This document shows, piece by piece, positions 43,880 to 53,586 of a stretch of DNA of 64,000 bases. Source of the DNA: Vibrio sp. MEBiC08052 (GTDB taxonomy: Bacteria > Pseudomonadota > Gammaproteobacteria > Enterobacterales > Vibrionaceae); contig NZ_KQ947475.1 in the NCBI RefSeq assembly GCF_001506075.1, positions 3,721,860 through 3,785,859 of the forward strand, read 5' to 3'. The notes below the pieces were generated by a model that did not search any database, was not told where the DNA came from, and saw only the letters and a program-made list of their open reading frames with translations. Position 1 is the first letter of the stretch; each line of letters opens with the position of its first letter. Made by a program: the position numbers and the translations under genes.

Positions 43880-44566
43880 TCAAGATCGTTGTATCGTGAG
43901 GACGACCCGCCCGAGAATACGGACTTTATTGGTATCGATGATCACCGCCCCGTCCGGAAACACAATGCGTATCTGCTGTTCCGGTAATCGTTGCACGATA
44001 TGAAGCACTATTCTGCCGTCTATATCCATCAGATAACGACCGGAAACAATATCCTGAATCTTTTGATCAATCAGATAGATAGTATCAGTGGTCTCGACCT
44101 CGATCGTTGAGGCGGCTTTTAGTTGAAGTTCATGCATTCTTTGTGTGGCATAGGGTGATTCTCCGGTGCTGATTAACGCCCCATGTCTGAGATTGAATCG
44201 TTGAAGAATAACAGTAGCGTGCTGATAAATCTGGCGAGTTTCTGACTGAGATTGGTAAAAGTTAGCCTGATCCTGTATTTGAGGCATGAATTCATGACTT
44301 TCCCACAGTGAAGGATGTAAATCTTTGAGTGGATAATCTCTCGGTAAAGCGAGCTGTTTGACGGGAATCCCCAAGGAAAGATGTAACCGGACAATCAGTT
44401 CATGAGAAGTTCGATTATGCGCATTCCAAGTACTAAAAGTTGATTTTGGAATATTCAGTAAATTGGATAATTCTATATAATCTTTGCTCTGAGTCTGGTG
44501 TTTTAAATTGTTAGTAAATGCCGTTCCTTTAAGGTAAGAAAACGTCTTAATATTGTCATTTGACAT
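43880..44566 (-). CDS. CI-repressor-like helix-turn-helix regulator
   Basis: A 228-residue protein. An N-terminal helix-turn-helix of phage CI type (IELSNLLNIPKSTFSTWNAHN, about 31-51) is followed by a linker and a beta-rich C-terminal domain that resembles the S24/LexA fold (about 155-225; DIDGRIVLHIVQRLPEQQIRI, VRILGRVVL). I do not see the Ser-Lys catalytic pair needed for self-cleavage, so it is probably a non-cleaving regulator. Phage origin is possible but no phage genes surround it. Confidence 0.65.
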   Translation of the reverse strand: MSNDNIKTFSYLKGTAFTNNLKHQTQSKDYIELSNLLNIPKSTFSTWNAHNRTSHELIVRLHLSLGIPVKQLALPRDYPLKDLHPSLWESHEFMPQIQDQANFYQSQSETRQIYQHATVILQRFNLRHGALISTGESPYATQRMHELQLKAASTIEVETTDTIYLIDQKIQDIVSGRYLMDIDGRIVLHIVQRLPEQQIRIVFPDGAVIIDTNKVRILGRVVLTIQRS

Positions 44567-44840
44567 CCTGAAGCCCTATTTTAGTATGGTTTTAGTATGA
44601 GATTGCCCGTGTAAGCTTTATCTGTTTTAAGGAGAGATTTAAGATTCTGACATCAGATTCAAACTGGTTATATCTCCCCTCCGGACAAGTGGAAAAATAA
44701 TATCACTACCTGTACGGGAGAACAGCCAAATGGTCGTGTAGTCCGTCGCAAAAGACGTGATTGATTGGATGTTGGTGACCTGTTTGCTTCTGTAGTGCTT
44801 ATTTTTGTCAGATCCGCTTGTCATGAAGGCGGCATAACTT

Positions 44841-45020
44841 ATGGAGTTAATGAAGCATATGCTATTAGAAGATCAGGATTTTTTTGTTGAATCAGTTGAG
44901 TTCGTCCTTGATGCAGTTGCGCAAGATCAAGCCGGGAATAGTCGAGCTGATATCGGTATTTATTTGATTAGCCTATTAATCGCTGATCAGAAACTCAGGT
45001 CGGGAATCTGTATAGAGTAG
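44841..45020 (+). CDS. Small acidic protein (59 aa), hypothetical
   Basis: A 59-residue frame, helical and acidic (MLLEDQDFFVESVEFVLD, then ADIGIYLISLLIADQK). No family recognised; no strong ribosome site (a second ATG lies three codons in). It sits alone in an AT-rich region. Tentative. Confidence 0.35.
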   Translation: MELMKHMLLEDQDFFVESVEFVLDAVAQDQAGNSRADIGIYLISLLIADQKLRSGICIE

Positions 45021-45336
45021 TAATCTGATGATATATATATCAATATAATATGTAAAAAAAGGGAGGGACATATAATATATTCAAGATAATAATATATCTT
45101 GTTTGCAGATGAATATATTCTATTGCATATGTTGTGTTAATGAATATATAAGATGACATGAGGTAATCCATATTTATCGATTGCCTCATTTTAATAGGGT
45201 TAATATATTTTATGATTGAAATTCAATGATAATGTATTATGCTTTTACGTCCTTATAAATTATATTTTTATTGCGCTGATCGACCTTTATCAGTATGTGT
45301 CATTAGCAAGTATTCATCACGAAACGGGAGATGAAC
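45021..45336. other. AT-rich region before the alcohol dehydrogenase
   Basis: About 315 bases, strikingly rich in ATATAT runs. A 7-bp inverted repeat CAAGATA/TATCTTG lies at 45082-45101 and could bind a regulator. A GGGAG ribosome site ends at 45330. No gene seen. Confidence 0.4.
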
Positions 45337-46389
45337 ATGAAAACAGTTGGCTACGCAGCATACAATCAGGGTGCAACTTTGGAACCGTATGCATTTGAAC
45401 GCCGGGAGCTGAGAGAGAATGACGTTGCAATCGAGATTCTCTACTGCGGTGTTTGCCATTCGGATCTGCATTCGGTTCGTAATGATTGGGGCGGCTCAAC
45501 TTACCCACTTGTCCCGGGACACGAAATCATCGGACGGGTGACTGCCGTCGGGTCAGATGTATCGCGTTATAAGGTTGGCGACACTGTCGGTGTCGGCTGT
45601 ATGGTCGATTCCTGTCAGCACTGTGATCAGTGTGAAGCCGGAGAAGAGCAGTTCTGCCGTGAAGGGATGACCGCAACCTATTGTGGCCAGGATCGTCACA
45701 CGCACGAACCGACACAAGGCGGTTATTCACGTCACGTTGTCGTCCGTGAAGAATTCGTATTGTCCATTCCGCAATCGTTGGATCTTTCCCGTGTGGCGCC
45801 ACTGTTGTGTGCCGGTATCACCACTTACTCGCCACTCAAAGCTTGGGATGTGAAACCCGGAACAAGAGTTGCTGTGCTGGGATTGGGCGGTCTTGGTCAT
45901 ATGGCCGTGAAACTTGCAGTCGCAATGGGTGCTGTAGTGACAGTTGTCGGTCGTACCGATGCAAAGATTGAAGATGCGAAAGCATTGGGCGCGCAGCATT
46001 ATTTAATCTCTTCAGATGAAGCGGCCATGGCGCAAGCGCAGTCTAGTTTTGATCTGATCATTGATACGATTCCGGTCAAGCATGATGTCACCGGTTATAT
46101 TCCGTTGATGGATGTCAATGGCACGCTGGTCATCGTCGGTCAGGTAGGTCCGCTGGAAGAACCATCAACATTGCCGATGATTTTTGGTCGTCGTCGAATC
46201 GCAGGTTCTCTGATCGGGGGAATCTCGGAAACACAAGAAATGCTAGATTTCTGTGGTGAACATAATGTATTACCTGAGTGTGAAATGATTCGCATGGATG
46301 AAATCAATGAAGCGTACGAGCGGATGGAGCGTTCCGACGTCCGTTATCGTTTTGTGATTGATATGGCAACCATGCCTGAGAGCGCATAA
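45337..46389 (+). CDS. Zinc-dependent alcohol dehydrogenase (YahK/CAD-like)
   Basis: 350 residues from the ATG at 45337, spaced 6 bases from GGGAG (an ATG at 45331 directly abuts it). Catalytic zinc: CGVCHSDLHS and PGHEIIG; structural zinc: four cysteines in CQHCDQCEAGEEQFC and just before. Nucleotide motif GLGGLGHMAVKLA. This branch reduces a wide range of aldehydes with NADPH. Monocistronic with its own terminator. Confidence 0.95.
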   Translation: MKTVGYAAYNQGATLEPYAFERRELRENDVAIEILYCGVCHSDLHSVRNDWGGSTYPLVPGHEIIGRVTAVGSDVSRYKVGDTVGVGCMVDSCQHCDQCEAGEEQFCREGMTATYCGQDRHTHEPTQGGYSRHVVVREEFVLSIPQSLDLSRVAPLLCAGITTYSPLKAWDVKPGTRVAVLGLGGLGHMAVKLAVAMGAVVTVVGRTDAKIEDAKALGAQHYLISSDEAAMAQAQSSFDLIIDTIPVKHDVTGYIPLMDVNGTLVIVGQVGPLEEPSTLPMIFGRRRIAGSLIGGISETQEMLDFCGEHNVLPECEMIRMDEINEAYERMERSDVRYRFVIDMATMPESA

Positions 46390-46434
46390 CCCGGATATGA
46401 TTTGCCGTCATTCATCTCTGCATGAGTGATGATG

Positions 46435-46463
46435 AAAAAAATGCACCTTCGGGTGCATTTTTG
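46435..46463 (+). terminator. Alcohol dehydrogenase terminator
   Basis: AAAAAATGCACC, loop TTCG, GGTGCATTTTT: a UUCG-capped hairpin with T-run about 45 bases behind the stop. Confidence 0.85.
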
Positions 46464-46505
46464 TGTGTGTTCGTGATGCTGTGATATCACTGCGATGAAA
46501 CTGAA

Positions 46506-47207
46506 TCAACGGACCGATGAGCTGTGAACACTTGTATGTGTGGGTAATTGCATTGCCGTGTCTATCTCAGTATTCAGAATAAGTGAAACCGATTTTACTT
46601 CAACGGTTTGTCCCCAAAAGTCAGTAATTAGGAAGTCATAAGGGCCAACACCAAATCCATTATTTTTGACGAAATAGTTGTAGGGTTTACGCTCAAGCTG
46701 AGTGTAGTCATTGCCTGAACCGGAAACACGGTATGACATAGCAGCGATCGGATATTTGTGATCACGAACCTGAATGGCCGTCCACCACTGGCTGGAACCT
46801 TCCTTAAAATACAGCTTCATATTTCCGGCCTGTTCGTTCGCAACATACTTCCAGGAAATCGGAATGCGACCTGCCTCAAGCGGTGAAATTTCAGCAAAAG
46901 CATCTTGATCCAGATCGACATCTCCCTTCTTACATTCCGGACATTGGTCATCGATACGAACGGTGACGGTTTGGTTGGTATTCATATTTGTTACTTCAAT
47001 CACTGCACCACAAGCCGCTGAACCCGCATAGTCCGTTGCGTTCATTGCTGCGGTATAGATCGTGTCATCCGGCAATGGAAAACTACAGTTGCCGCCACCG
47101 CCATAACCATAAAATGTTCCTTCTCCAGTATGCACTGAATTATCCGCAAAACTTTGTCCGCAGAATAATATGCTAAATATAAACAATAAATTAGATGTAT
47201 TTTTCAT
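46506..47207 (-). CDS. Bacterial expansin (EXLX-type)
   Basis: 233 residues from the ATG at 47207 (GAGG upstream), beginning with a signal peptide (ending GQSFA). Domain 1 is the double-psi barrel: GEGTFYGYGGGGNCSFP, MNATDYAGSAACGAVIEV and the acidic VRIDDQCPECKKGDVDL with the key aspartates. Domain 2 is the flat cellulose-binding face (SSQWWTAIQVRDHKYPIAAM, with paired tryptophans). It matches Bacillus YoaJ/EXLX1 in order and length. Expansins loosen plant or algal cell walls without hydrolysis. Confidence 0.88.
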   Translation of the reverse strand: MKNTSNLLFIFSILFCGQSFADNSVHTGEGTFYGYGGGGNCSFPLPDDTIYTAAMNATDYAGSAACGAVIEVTNMNTNQTVTVRIDDQCPECKKGDVDLDQDAFAEISPLEAGRIPISWKYVANEQAGNMKLYFKEGSSQWWTAIQVRDHKYPIAAMSYRVSGSGNDYTQLERKPYNYFVKNNGFGVGPYDFLITDFWGQTVEVKSVSLILNTEIDTAMQLPTHTSVHSSSVR

Positions 47208-47516
47208 AAAAGCCTCGCTGTACGTTAAATAGACACAATTGAACCTCTGTAACAAGGAATCAAGTAAGCAGTTTAATGCATATATGACAAGTGAATGTGT
47301 CGTAGCGGTCAATTATTCTGAAAAAGGATGAACTTCCATAAACGAATCGCTGTGCTACACATTTCCGGGGTTGAACGCGACGATGTAGCACGGTGTGATG
47401 GTGTAAAATTGTAAAATCAGGTCAGATTTCCATAATCTTTTTCCTGTCATGTCCCTTAATCTAAGATTCTTAGACTAGTCTGCCCTGAAATAATGTTACA
47501 CAAGGATTCCGTGTTG
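47208..47516. other. Divergent promoter region, expansin and arginine operon
   Basis: About 309 bases between the divergent expansin and aruF genes. It should contain both promoters. I looked for a clear 18-base ArgR box and did not find one. No gene seen. Confidence 0.4.
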
Positions 47517-48560
47517 ATGATTATTTTCCGTCCCGCTCAATTGAGTGATATCCAACAAATCGAACGTCTGGCCCATGAAAGCGGGCCGATGGTTTATACC
47601 TTACCTGCACAGCGTTCTCATCTGATTAAGAAAGTGGAACGATCGATGGATTCGTTTCGGCAAGCGGTATTTTCTCCGGGGGAGGAGAGTTATTTCTTCG
47701 TGCTGGAAGAAACCCTGACCGGACAAATTCTCGGCACCGGGGCCATCAACGCTCTGGCCGGATATCAGGAACCTTTCTATGCGCTGCGTAACGATATTTT
47801 GATTCATTCTTCCCGGGAGCTGAAGGTCCATAGCCGTATTCATGCCCTGACCATGACCCATGATCTGAGTGATCACTCTCAGCTGTGTTCTTTTTATGTG
47901 ATTCCGGCGCTGAAAAATAGCCTCTATCCTGCGTTGATTACCTTAGGTCGGTTGCTGTTTATGTCGATCCATCCGGAGCGTTTTACCACCGACTGGCTGG
48001 CAGTGATTCCGGGGGTGGCCGATAAAAATGGCCGCGCTCCGTTTTGGGAACATGTCGGCAGAAAGTTTTTCCGGATTGATTACAACCAAGTGGAATATTA
48101 CAACGGCACCCGGGATAAAACCTTTATTGCCGAACTGATGCCGCATCATCCGCTGTATGTACCTTTGATTCATGAAGAGGCGCAAGCGGTGATGGGACAG
48201 GTTCATCCGGATGCCGAATTACAGTGTGGGCTGTTGAGTGATCAGGGTTTTGAGCCGGATAAATACGTTGAAATTTTTGATGCCGGCCCGATTCTGACCG
48301 CAAACCGTAATACGCTCGATATCTGGCAACATCACAAATTGTGCCGCGTAAAAGTTGTCGAGAGTCTTCCTCAGCATCAAAAATATTTGATTGGCGTCAG
48401 CCATGAGACGGACTTCCGTGCGGTGATGGGAGAAGGATGGCTGGAAGGTTCGACGCTGCTGCTGATGCCTCAAACGTTACAGACGTTGGCAATCAATCCT
48501 CACGATAAAATTGAGACCGGAAGACAGATCTGGTGTTTTCCCGTCAGTGACAATACTTAA
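47517..48560 (+). CDS. aruF: Arginine/ornithine succinyltransferase, alpha subunit
   Basis: 347 residues from the ATG at 47517 (AAGGA upstream, spaced 10). The protein has the AstA family fold: FRPAQLSDIQQIERLA start, SQLCSFYVIPALKN, PFWEHVGRKFFRIDY, KTFIAELMPHHPLYVPL and FDAGPILTANR. It joins succinyl-CoA to arginine or ornithine, the first step of the AST catabolic route. A second, similar subunit gene follows, as in the AruF/AruG heterodimer of Pseudomonas. Confidence 0.9.
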   Translation: MIIFRPAQLSDIQQIERLAHESGPMVYTLPAQRSHLIKKVERSMDSFRQAVFSPGEESYFFVLEETLTGQILGTGAINALAGYQEPFYALRNDILIHSSRELKVHSRIHALTMTHDLSDHSQLCSFYVIPALKNSLYPALITLGRLLFMSIHPERFTTDWLAVIPGVADKNGRAPFWEHVGRKFFRIDYNQVEYYNGTRDKTFIAELMPHHPLYVPLIHEEAQAVMGQVHPDAELQCGLLSDQGFEPDKYVEIFDAGPILTANRNTLDIWQHHKLCRVKVVESLPQHQKYLIGVSHETDFRAVMGEGWLEGSTLLLMPQTLQTLAINPHDKIETGRQIWCFPVSDNT

Positions 48561-48636
48561 ACTTGTCTATAGTGAACATAATCTATCTGTGGTTCTGAAC
48601 GATTAGTGAACCTAAACCATTCAGGGATAATGAAAA

Positions 48637-49671
48637 ATGATGGTAATCCGTCCGGTTGCAAGGAGCGACCGCAGTGCAATAACAGAACTGGCGATTCAAA
48701 CTGGTGTCGGTTTTACCTCGTTGCAAAATAACGAGAGTCAGTTAAATGATCGGATTGAGCGGATGCGACGGACTTGGGAGCAACAAGCCCCGCTTTCGGA
48801 GCAAGGGTATCTGTTCGTGCTGGAAGACAGCAGCAGCGGTAAAGTGGTGGGCATTAGTGGTATCGAAGCGGCTATCGGGCTTAATGAGCCTTGGTATAAC
48901 TATCGGGTCGGTACATTGGTGCATGCGTCTAAAGCTTTGGATGTTTACACCCAGATGCCGACCCTGTTTCTCAGCAATGACCATACCGGTTATAGCGAGC
49001 TATGTACTTTGTTTCTCGACCCGGAATACCGCCACGGTAAAAACGGTCATCTGTTGTCGAAAAGCCGGCTATTGTTTATTGCGACATTTCGGGACCGTTT
49101 TGCCGCGAAATTGATTGCCGAAATGCGCGGTGTTTCCGATCAACACGGCCATTCTCCGTTCTGGGAAAGCCTCGGTCGCCATTTCTTTGCGATTGACTTT
49201 GCTCATGCGGATTATCTCACCGGGATCGGACAAAAATCGTTCATTGCGGAACTGATGCCCAAACATCCGCTATATGTTGATTTCCTCAGTGATGAAGCCA
49301 GAGCGGTGATAGCGCAGGTTCACCCCAGTACCATTCCGGCACGGAAAATTCTGGAAAGTGAAGGGATGCGCTACGAAGGGTATGTTGATATTTTCGACGC
49401 CGGCCCGACACTGGAAGCCTACATTGATGATTTACGTGTGGTACGTAAATCTCAGACCCGGATAGTGAAAGTCACGAAGACAGAGGTATCCGGGCCGATT
49501 CACTGTTTGATCGGTAACGAAAGCTTTACCGACTATCGGGCCATTACCGGCACACCAGAAGTCACTGAATCTCACGTCCTACTGACCTGTATGCAGGTAC
49601 AAGCACTATGCGTAACCGAGGGTGACACGGTGCGTCTGGCCCCACTTTTTGCACAGGAGAATTTCTCATGA
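48637..49671 (+). CDS. aruG: Arginine/ornithine succinyltransferase, beta subunit
   Basis: A 344-residue paralogue of the previous protein, with the same blocks (STELCTLFLDPEYR-like, PFWESLGRHFFAIDF, KSFIAELMPKHPLYVDF, FDAGPTLEAY). It overlaps astD by four bases (ATGA), so it is translationally coupled to the next step. The pair would form the two-subunit enzyme. The alpha/beta assignment follows gene order in Pseudomonas and could be reversed. Confidence 0.88.
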   Translation: MMVIRPVARSDRSAITELAIQTGVGFTSLQNNESQLNDRIERMRRTWEQQAPLSEQGYLFVLEDSSSGKVVGISGIEAAIGLNEPWYNYRVGTLVHASKALDVYTQMPTLFLSNDHTGYSELCTLFLDPEYRHGKNGHLLSKSRLLFIATFRDRFAAKLIAEMRGVSDQHGHSPFWESLGRHFFAIDFAHADYLTGIGQKSFIAELMPKHPLYVDFLSDEARAVIAQVHPSTIPARKILESEGMRYEGYVDIFDAGPTLEAYIDDLRVVRKSQTRIVKVTKTEVSGPIHCLIGNESFTDYRAITGTPEVTESHVLLTCMQVQALCVTEGDTVRLAPLFAQENFS

Positions 49672-51161
49672 GTCAGCCAAGTCTTTATATCAATGGTGTC
49701 TGGACCGTCGGACACGGTGATGGGTTTGAAAAATGTAATCCGGCCACGAACTCGGTGATCTGGTCAGCCAATGCAGCGGCACCGGACGATGTTGAGCAGG
49801 CCGTTGCGGCCGCTCGTCAGGCATTTCCTGTCTGGTCTCGGACACCGTTGGCAGAGCGTCTCGCATTACTGAAACAGTTCGTCCAGCGATTAAGTGCGCG
49901 CAAAGAGGAACTGGCCGAAGTGATTGCTCAAGAAACGGGAAAAGTGCGTTGGGAAGCGCTGACCGAAGTACAGGGGATGATGAACAAAATTCAGGTGTCG
50001 ATACAGGCTTACCAAGAGCGAACCGGGGAGAAAGTCACCGAGATTGCCGGTGGAAAGGCTGTGCTGCGCCACCGTCCGCATGGTGTACTGGCGGTGTTCG
50101 GGCCATATAATTTCCCCGGTCACTTACCGAACGGGCATATTGTTCCTGCACTGATTGCCGGGAACTGTGTGGTGTTTAAACCAAGTGAATTGACCCCATG
50201 GACTGCGCAACTGACACTGGAGATCTGGCACAGTGCCGGTTTACCCGCCGGGGTGATTAACCTCGTTCAAGGGGGTAAAGAAACGGGGATTACACTCTCT
50301 TCACATCCGCAAATCGATGGGCTGCTGTTCACCGGCAGCGCCAATACCGGTTATCATCTGCATCGTCAGATGGGCGGTCAGCCGGAGAAAATTCTGGCCC
50401 TTGAAATGGGGGGCAACAATCCGATGGTGATCGAGTCTTACGATCATATGGATGCTGCGATTAATTTGGTGATTCAGTCTGCGTTTATCTCGTCGGGGCA
50501 GCGTTGCACTTGTGCTCGACGGCTGTTAGTCAGACAGGGAGCCGATGGTGACCGCTTGATTGAGCGGCTGGTGGCGGTTACGCGTCAGATTCGTGTTGAT
50601 CGCTGGGATGCCCAGCCGGAACCGTTTATGGGGGCGGTGGTGTCGAACCAAGCCGCAGATGCCTTGCTGGAGACGCAACAGTATCTGTGTGATTTGGGGG
50701 CGAAACCGTTACTTGCCATGACCCGGCCCGACCCGAATACCGCGTTAGTCACGCCCGGGATACTCGATGTGTCAGAAGTTCGCGAATTGCCGGATGAAGA
50801 ATATTTCGGGCCACTGCTCAGTGTGAGGCGTTATCAGACACTCGCAGAGGCCATTGATATCGCCAATCAGACCCGCTTTGGGTTATCTGCCGGCATTATT
50901 TCGACCCAGCGTGCCGATTATGAGCAATTTGCCGCGACCATTCGCGCCGGTATTGTCAACTGGAATCGCCCGTTGACAGGGGCTGCGCCAACTGCACCGT
51001 TCGGTGGCATCGGTGCCTCGGGTAACCATCGTCCGAGTGCATTTTACAGTGCCGATTTCTGTGCATGGCCAATGGCTTCGGTCGAAGCCGAACAGCTCAC
51101 CATGCCGGAATCGGTTTCTCCGGGGCTGGATTTTTCCGCCCCGGCGGATACGTCAGCGTAA
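49668..51161 (+). CDS. astD: Succinylglutamate-semialdehyde dehydrogenase
   Basis: A 497-residue aldehyde dehydrogenase, oxidising succinylglutamate semialdehyde to succinylglutamate with NAD. The catalytic cysteine is in SSGQRCTCARR, the catalytic glutamate in ALEMGGNNP, and the nucleotide site in FTGSANTG. Third gene of the arginine succinyltransferase operon, fourth step of the route. Confidence 0.95.
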   Translation: MSQPSLYINGVWTVGHGDGFEKCNPATNSVIWSANAAAPDDVEQAVAAARQAFPVWSRTPLAERLALLKQFVQRLSARKEELAEVIAQETGKVRWEALTEVQGMMNKIQVSIQAYQERTGEKVTEIAGGKAVLRHRPHGVLAVFGPYNFPGHLPNGHIVPALIAGNCVVFKPSELTPWTAQLTLEIWHSAGLPAGVINLVQGGKETGITLSSHPQIDGLLFTGSANTGYHLHRQMGGQPEKILALEMGGNNPMVIESYDHMDAAINLVIQSAFISSGQRCTCARRLLVRQGADGDRLIERLVAVTRQIRVDRWDAQPEPFMGAVVSNQAADALLETQQYLCDLGAKPLLAMTRPDPNTALVTPGILDVSEVRELPDEEYFGPLLSVRRYQTLAEAIDIANQTRFGLSAGIISTQRADYEQFAATIRAGIVNWNRPLTGAAPTAPFGGIGASGNHRPSAFYSADFCAWPMASVEAEQLTMPESVSPGLDFSAPADTSA

Positions 51162-51184
51162 TCCGTTGTTGAAGGAGGATGAAA

Positions 51185-52549
51185 ATGACACAAGACAAGC
51201 AATCACCCATGTCTGCCGCTGAAGTCAATTTTGACGGTTTAGTCGGGTTGACGCACAACTATGCCGGACTGTCATTCGGGAATGTCGCTTCGACCAGCAA
51301 CAAAAGTCAGGCAGCCAATCCGAAGCTGGCTGCACTGCAAGGGCTGAAAAAAATGAAGGCGCTGGCGGATAGCGGATTCAAACAGGGGATACTGCCTCCA
51401 CAGGAACGCCCCTGTATTCGGACGTTACGTCGGTTGGGATTTTCCGGAACCGATGCTCAGGTGCTGACTCAAGCCGCGCAGCAAGCCCCGGAAATTCTGA
51501 CCGCTGTAAGCTCCGCTTCTTCGATGTGGGTTGCCAATGCGGCTACGGTTTCTCCGTCGGCAGATACACAAGACCGACGGGTACATTTCACGGTGGCAAA
51601 TTTGAATAATAAATTTCACCGGGCCATTGAAGAAGAGACCACCGGCAATGCGCTGCGCAGTATCTTTTCCGACCCCGATCATTTTGTCCATCATGCGGCA
51701 CTGCCACAGCAAGCTGTGATGGGAGACGAAGGGGCGGCCAACCATAATCGTTTATGTCGGCATTATGGGGCTGCAGGTGTGGAAGTGTTCGTCTATGGCC
51801 GTCAGGTTTATGGCGGACGGGTCGAACCGAAGCGCTATCCCGCACGTCAGACCCGCGAGGCCAGCCAAGCCATTGCCCGTCTCCATCAGTTGGATCCGGG
51901 CAAGACGGTTTTTGTCCAGCAGAGTCCCGAAGTGATTGACCAAGGAGTGTTTCATAACGATGTGATTGCCGTCAGTAACGGTCCGGTACTGTTCCATCAT
52001 CAGGAAGCATTTCTCAATCCGTCAGCGGCATTTGCTGAGATTCGGGCCAAGCTTGCTGCTGTTGAGTGTGAATTTACCCCGATTGAAGTCCCGAGCGCAC
52101 AGGTATCAGTTGCTGACGCAGTTAACACTTATCTATTTAATAGCCAGCTTTTAACCAAACCCGATGGTAAAATGCTGATTGTCGTCCCGCAGGAAGCCCG
52201 GGAACATGAAAGGGTGTGGCGCTATCTTTCCGAACTGATACAACGTGGCGGTCCGATTGATGAAGTGCAGATCTTCAATTTACGGGAAAGTATGCGTAAT
52301 GGCGGCGGTCCGGCTTGTTTGCGTTTACGTGTTGTGTTGAATGACGCTGAAATTCAGGCTACCAATCCGCATGTTCTCATGAATGATGACGTTTACCGGA
52401 CGCTTACGAACTGGGTCGAGACACATTATCGCGATCGCCTGTCGGAACATGATCTGGCTGATCCTCAGTTGTTGCTCGAAAACCAGACCGCGCTGGATGA
52501 GTTGACCCGGATTCTGCATTTAGGATCCATCTATCCGTTCCAGCGTTAA
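51185..52549 (+). CDS. astB: N-succinylarginine dihydrolase
   Basis: 454 residues from the ATG at 51185, six bases after GGAGG; the ATG at 51179 directly touches that site. It hydrolyses succinylarginine to succinylornithine, CO2 and two ammonia. Typical motifs: FDGLVGLTHNYAGLSFGN, a histidine in VFHNDVIAVSNGPVLFHH and the catalytic cysteine in NGGGPACLRLRV. Length fits the family. Confidence 0.95.
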   Translation: MTQDKQSPMSAAEVNFDGLVGLTHNYAGLSFGNVASTSNKSQAANPKLAALQGLKKMKALADSGFKQGILPPQERPCIRTLRRLGFSGTDAQVLTQAAQQAPEILTAVSSASSMWVANAATVSPSADTQDRRVHFTVANLNNKFHRAIEEETTGNALRSIFSDPDHFVHHAALPQQAVMGDEGAANHNRLCRHYGAAGVEVFVYGRQVYGGRVEPKRYPARQTREASQAIARLHQLDPGKTVFVQQSPEVIDQGVFHNDVIAVSNGPVLFHHQEAFLNPSAAFAEIRAKLAAVECEFTPIEVPSAQVSVADAVNTYLFNSQLLTKPDGKMLIVVPQEAREHERVWRYLSELIQRGGPIDEVQIFNLRESMRNGGGPACLRLRVVLNDAEIQATNPHVLMNDDVYRTLTNWVETHYRDRLSEHDLADPQLLLENQTALDELTRILHLGSIYPFQR

Positions 52550-52570
52550 TCGGTAGGAAAGGAGAAAAAG

Positions 52571-53575
52571 ATGAAGGATTTTCTTCATACGATGTTACAA
52601 GGGCCAATGTTACAGGGAGAACCACCGGCAGTGACATCCGGTGAGAATGATCATTTAACGTGGCAATGGTTGGCGGATGGTGTGTTGCTGCTGGAACCGA
52701 AAGTTGCAGTAACTGAAGTCAAACATGTTTTGATGTCGGCTGGTGTGCATGGCAATGAGACCGCACCGATTGAGATTTTGTCACGCCATGTCAACCGCTT
52801 GTTAAACGGGGAAATGCCCTTAGCGGTTCGCTTATTGGTGGTGCTCGGCAATCCCGATGCGATTCGGGCCGGAGTGCGTTATCAAACGGTGGATTTGAAC
52901 CGATTATTTCACGGTTATCATCGCAATTACCCAGTGTGCTCGGAGACTCAGCGCGCGATTGAGCTGGAAAACATTGTCGAAACGTTTTTTGCCGATACCG
53001 GTACAGAACGATTTCATTTTGATCTGCACACTGCGATTCGCGAATCATTTCATCTCCGCTTCGGCGTATTACCGCAAAAGACACTGGCTTCTGATGATTT
53101 TCTTCATGGTTTGATCGGCATGGGGCTGGAAGCGTTGGTAATTAACCCGCTCCCCGGTGGTACGTTCAGTTATTACACCCATGCAGCATTGCAAGTGCAG
53201 AGTTGTACGCTTGAGTTAGGCAAAGCCCGCCCCTTCGGTGAAAATGATTTGAGCCAGTTTGCCGCAGCTGATAAGGCATTGGCATGTTTTATTTGTGGTG
53301 AAGCATTTTCTGCCGATATGTTGGCACCGATTAAGGTGTATCAGGTTGCGCGCGAACTGAAAAAACTATCGGATGATTTTCATTTTATTGATGTGAGTGA
53401 TGATGCCAAAAACTTTACCAGTTTTGCACAGGGAACGTTGATTGCACAAGACGGGGACGTGATGTACCGGGTCGAGCGCGCCAACGAATGGCTGATTTTC
53501 CCCAATGCCGGGGTGAAGACCGGTCTGCGGGCCGGTTTGATGCTGGCAGAAGCCGATCTCGATGCGTTAATGTAA
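52571..53575 (+). CDS. astE: Succinylglutamate desuccinylase
   Basis: A 334-residue zinc hydrolase releasing glutamate and succinate, the last AST step. Zinc ligands: His and Glu in SAGVHGNETAPIEI and His in HFDLHTAIRES. The catalytic glutamate lies in TLELGKARPFGEN. Starts after AAAGGAG, 21 bases behind astB. No astC (aminotransferase) is in the operon, so that step must be encoded elsewhere. Confidence 0.94.
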   Translation: MKDFLHTMLQGPMLQGEPPAVTSGENDHLTWQWLADGVLLLEPKVAVTEVKHVLMSAGVHGNETAPIEILSRHVNRLLNGEMPLAVRLLVVLGNPDAIRAGVRYQTVDLNRLFHGYHRNYPVCSETQRAIELENIVETFFADTGTERFHFDLHTAIRESFHLRFGVLPQKTLASDDFLHGLIGMGLEALVINPLPGGTFSYYTHAALQVQSCTLELGKARPFGENDLSQFAAADKALACFICGEAFSADMLAPIKVYQVARELKKLSDDFHFIDVSDDAKNFTSFAQGTLIAQDGDVMYRVERANEWLIFPNAGVKTGLRAGLMLAEADLDALM

Positions 53576-53586
53576 GTCGGAGGCGA

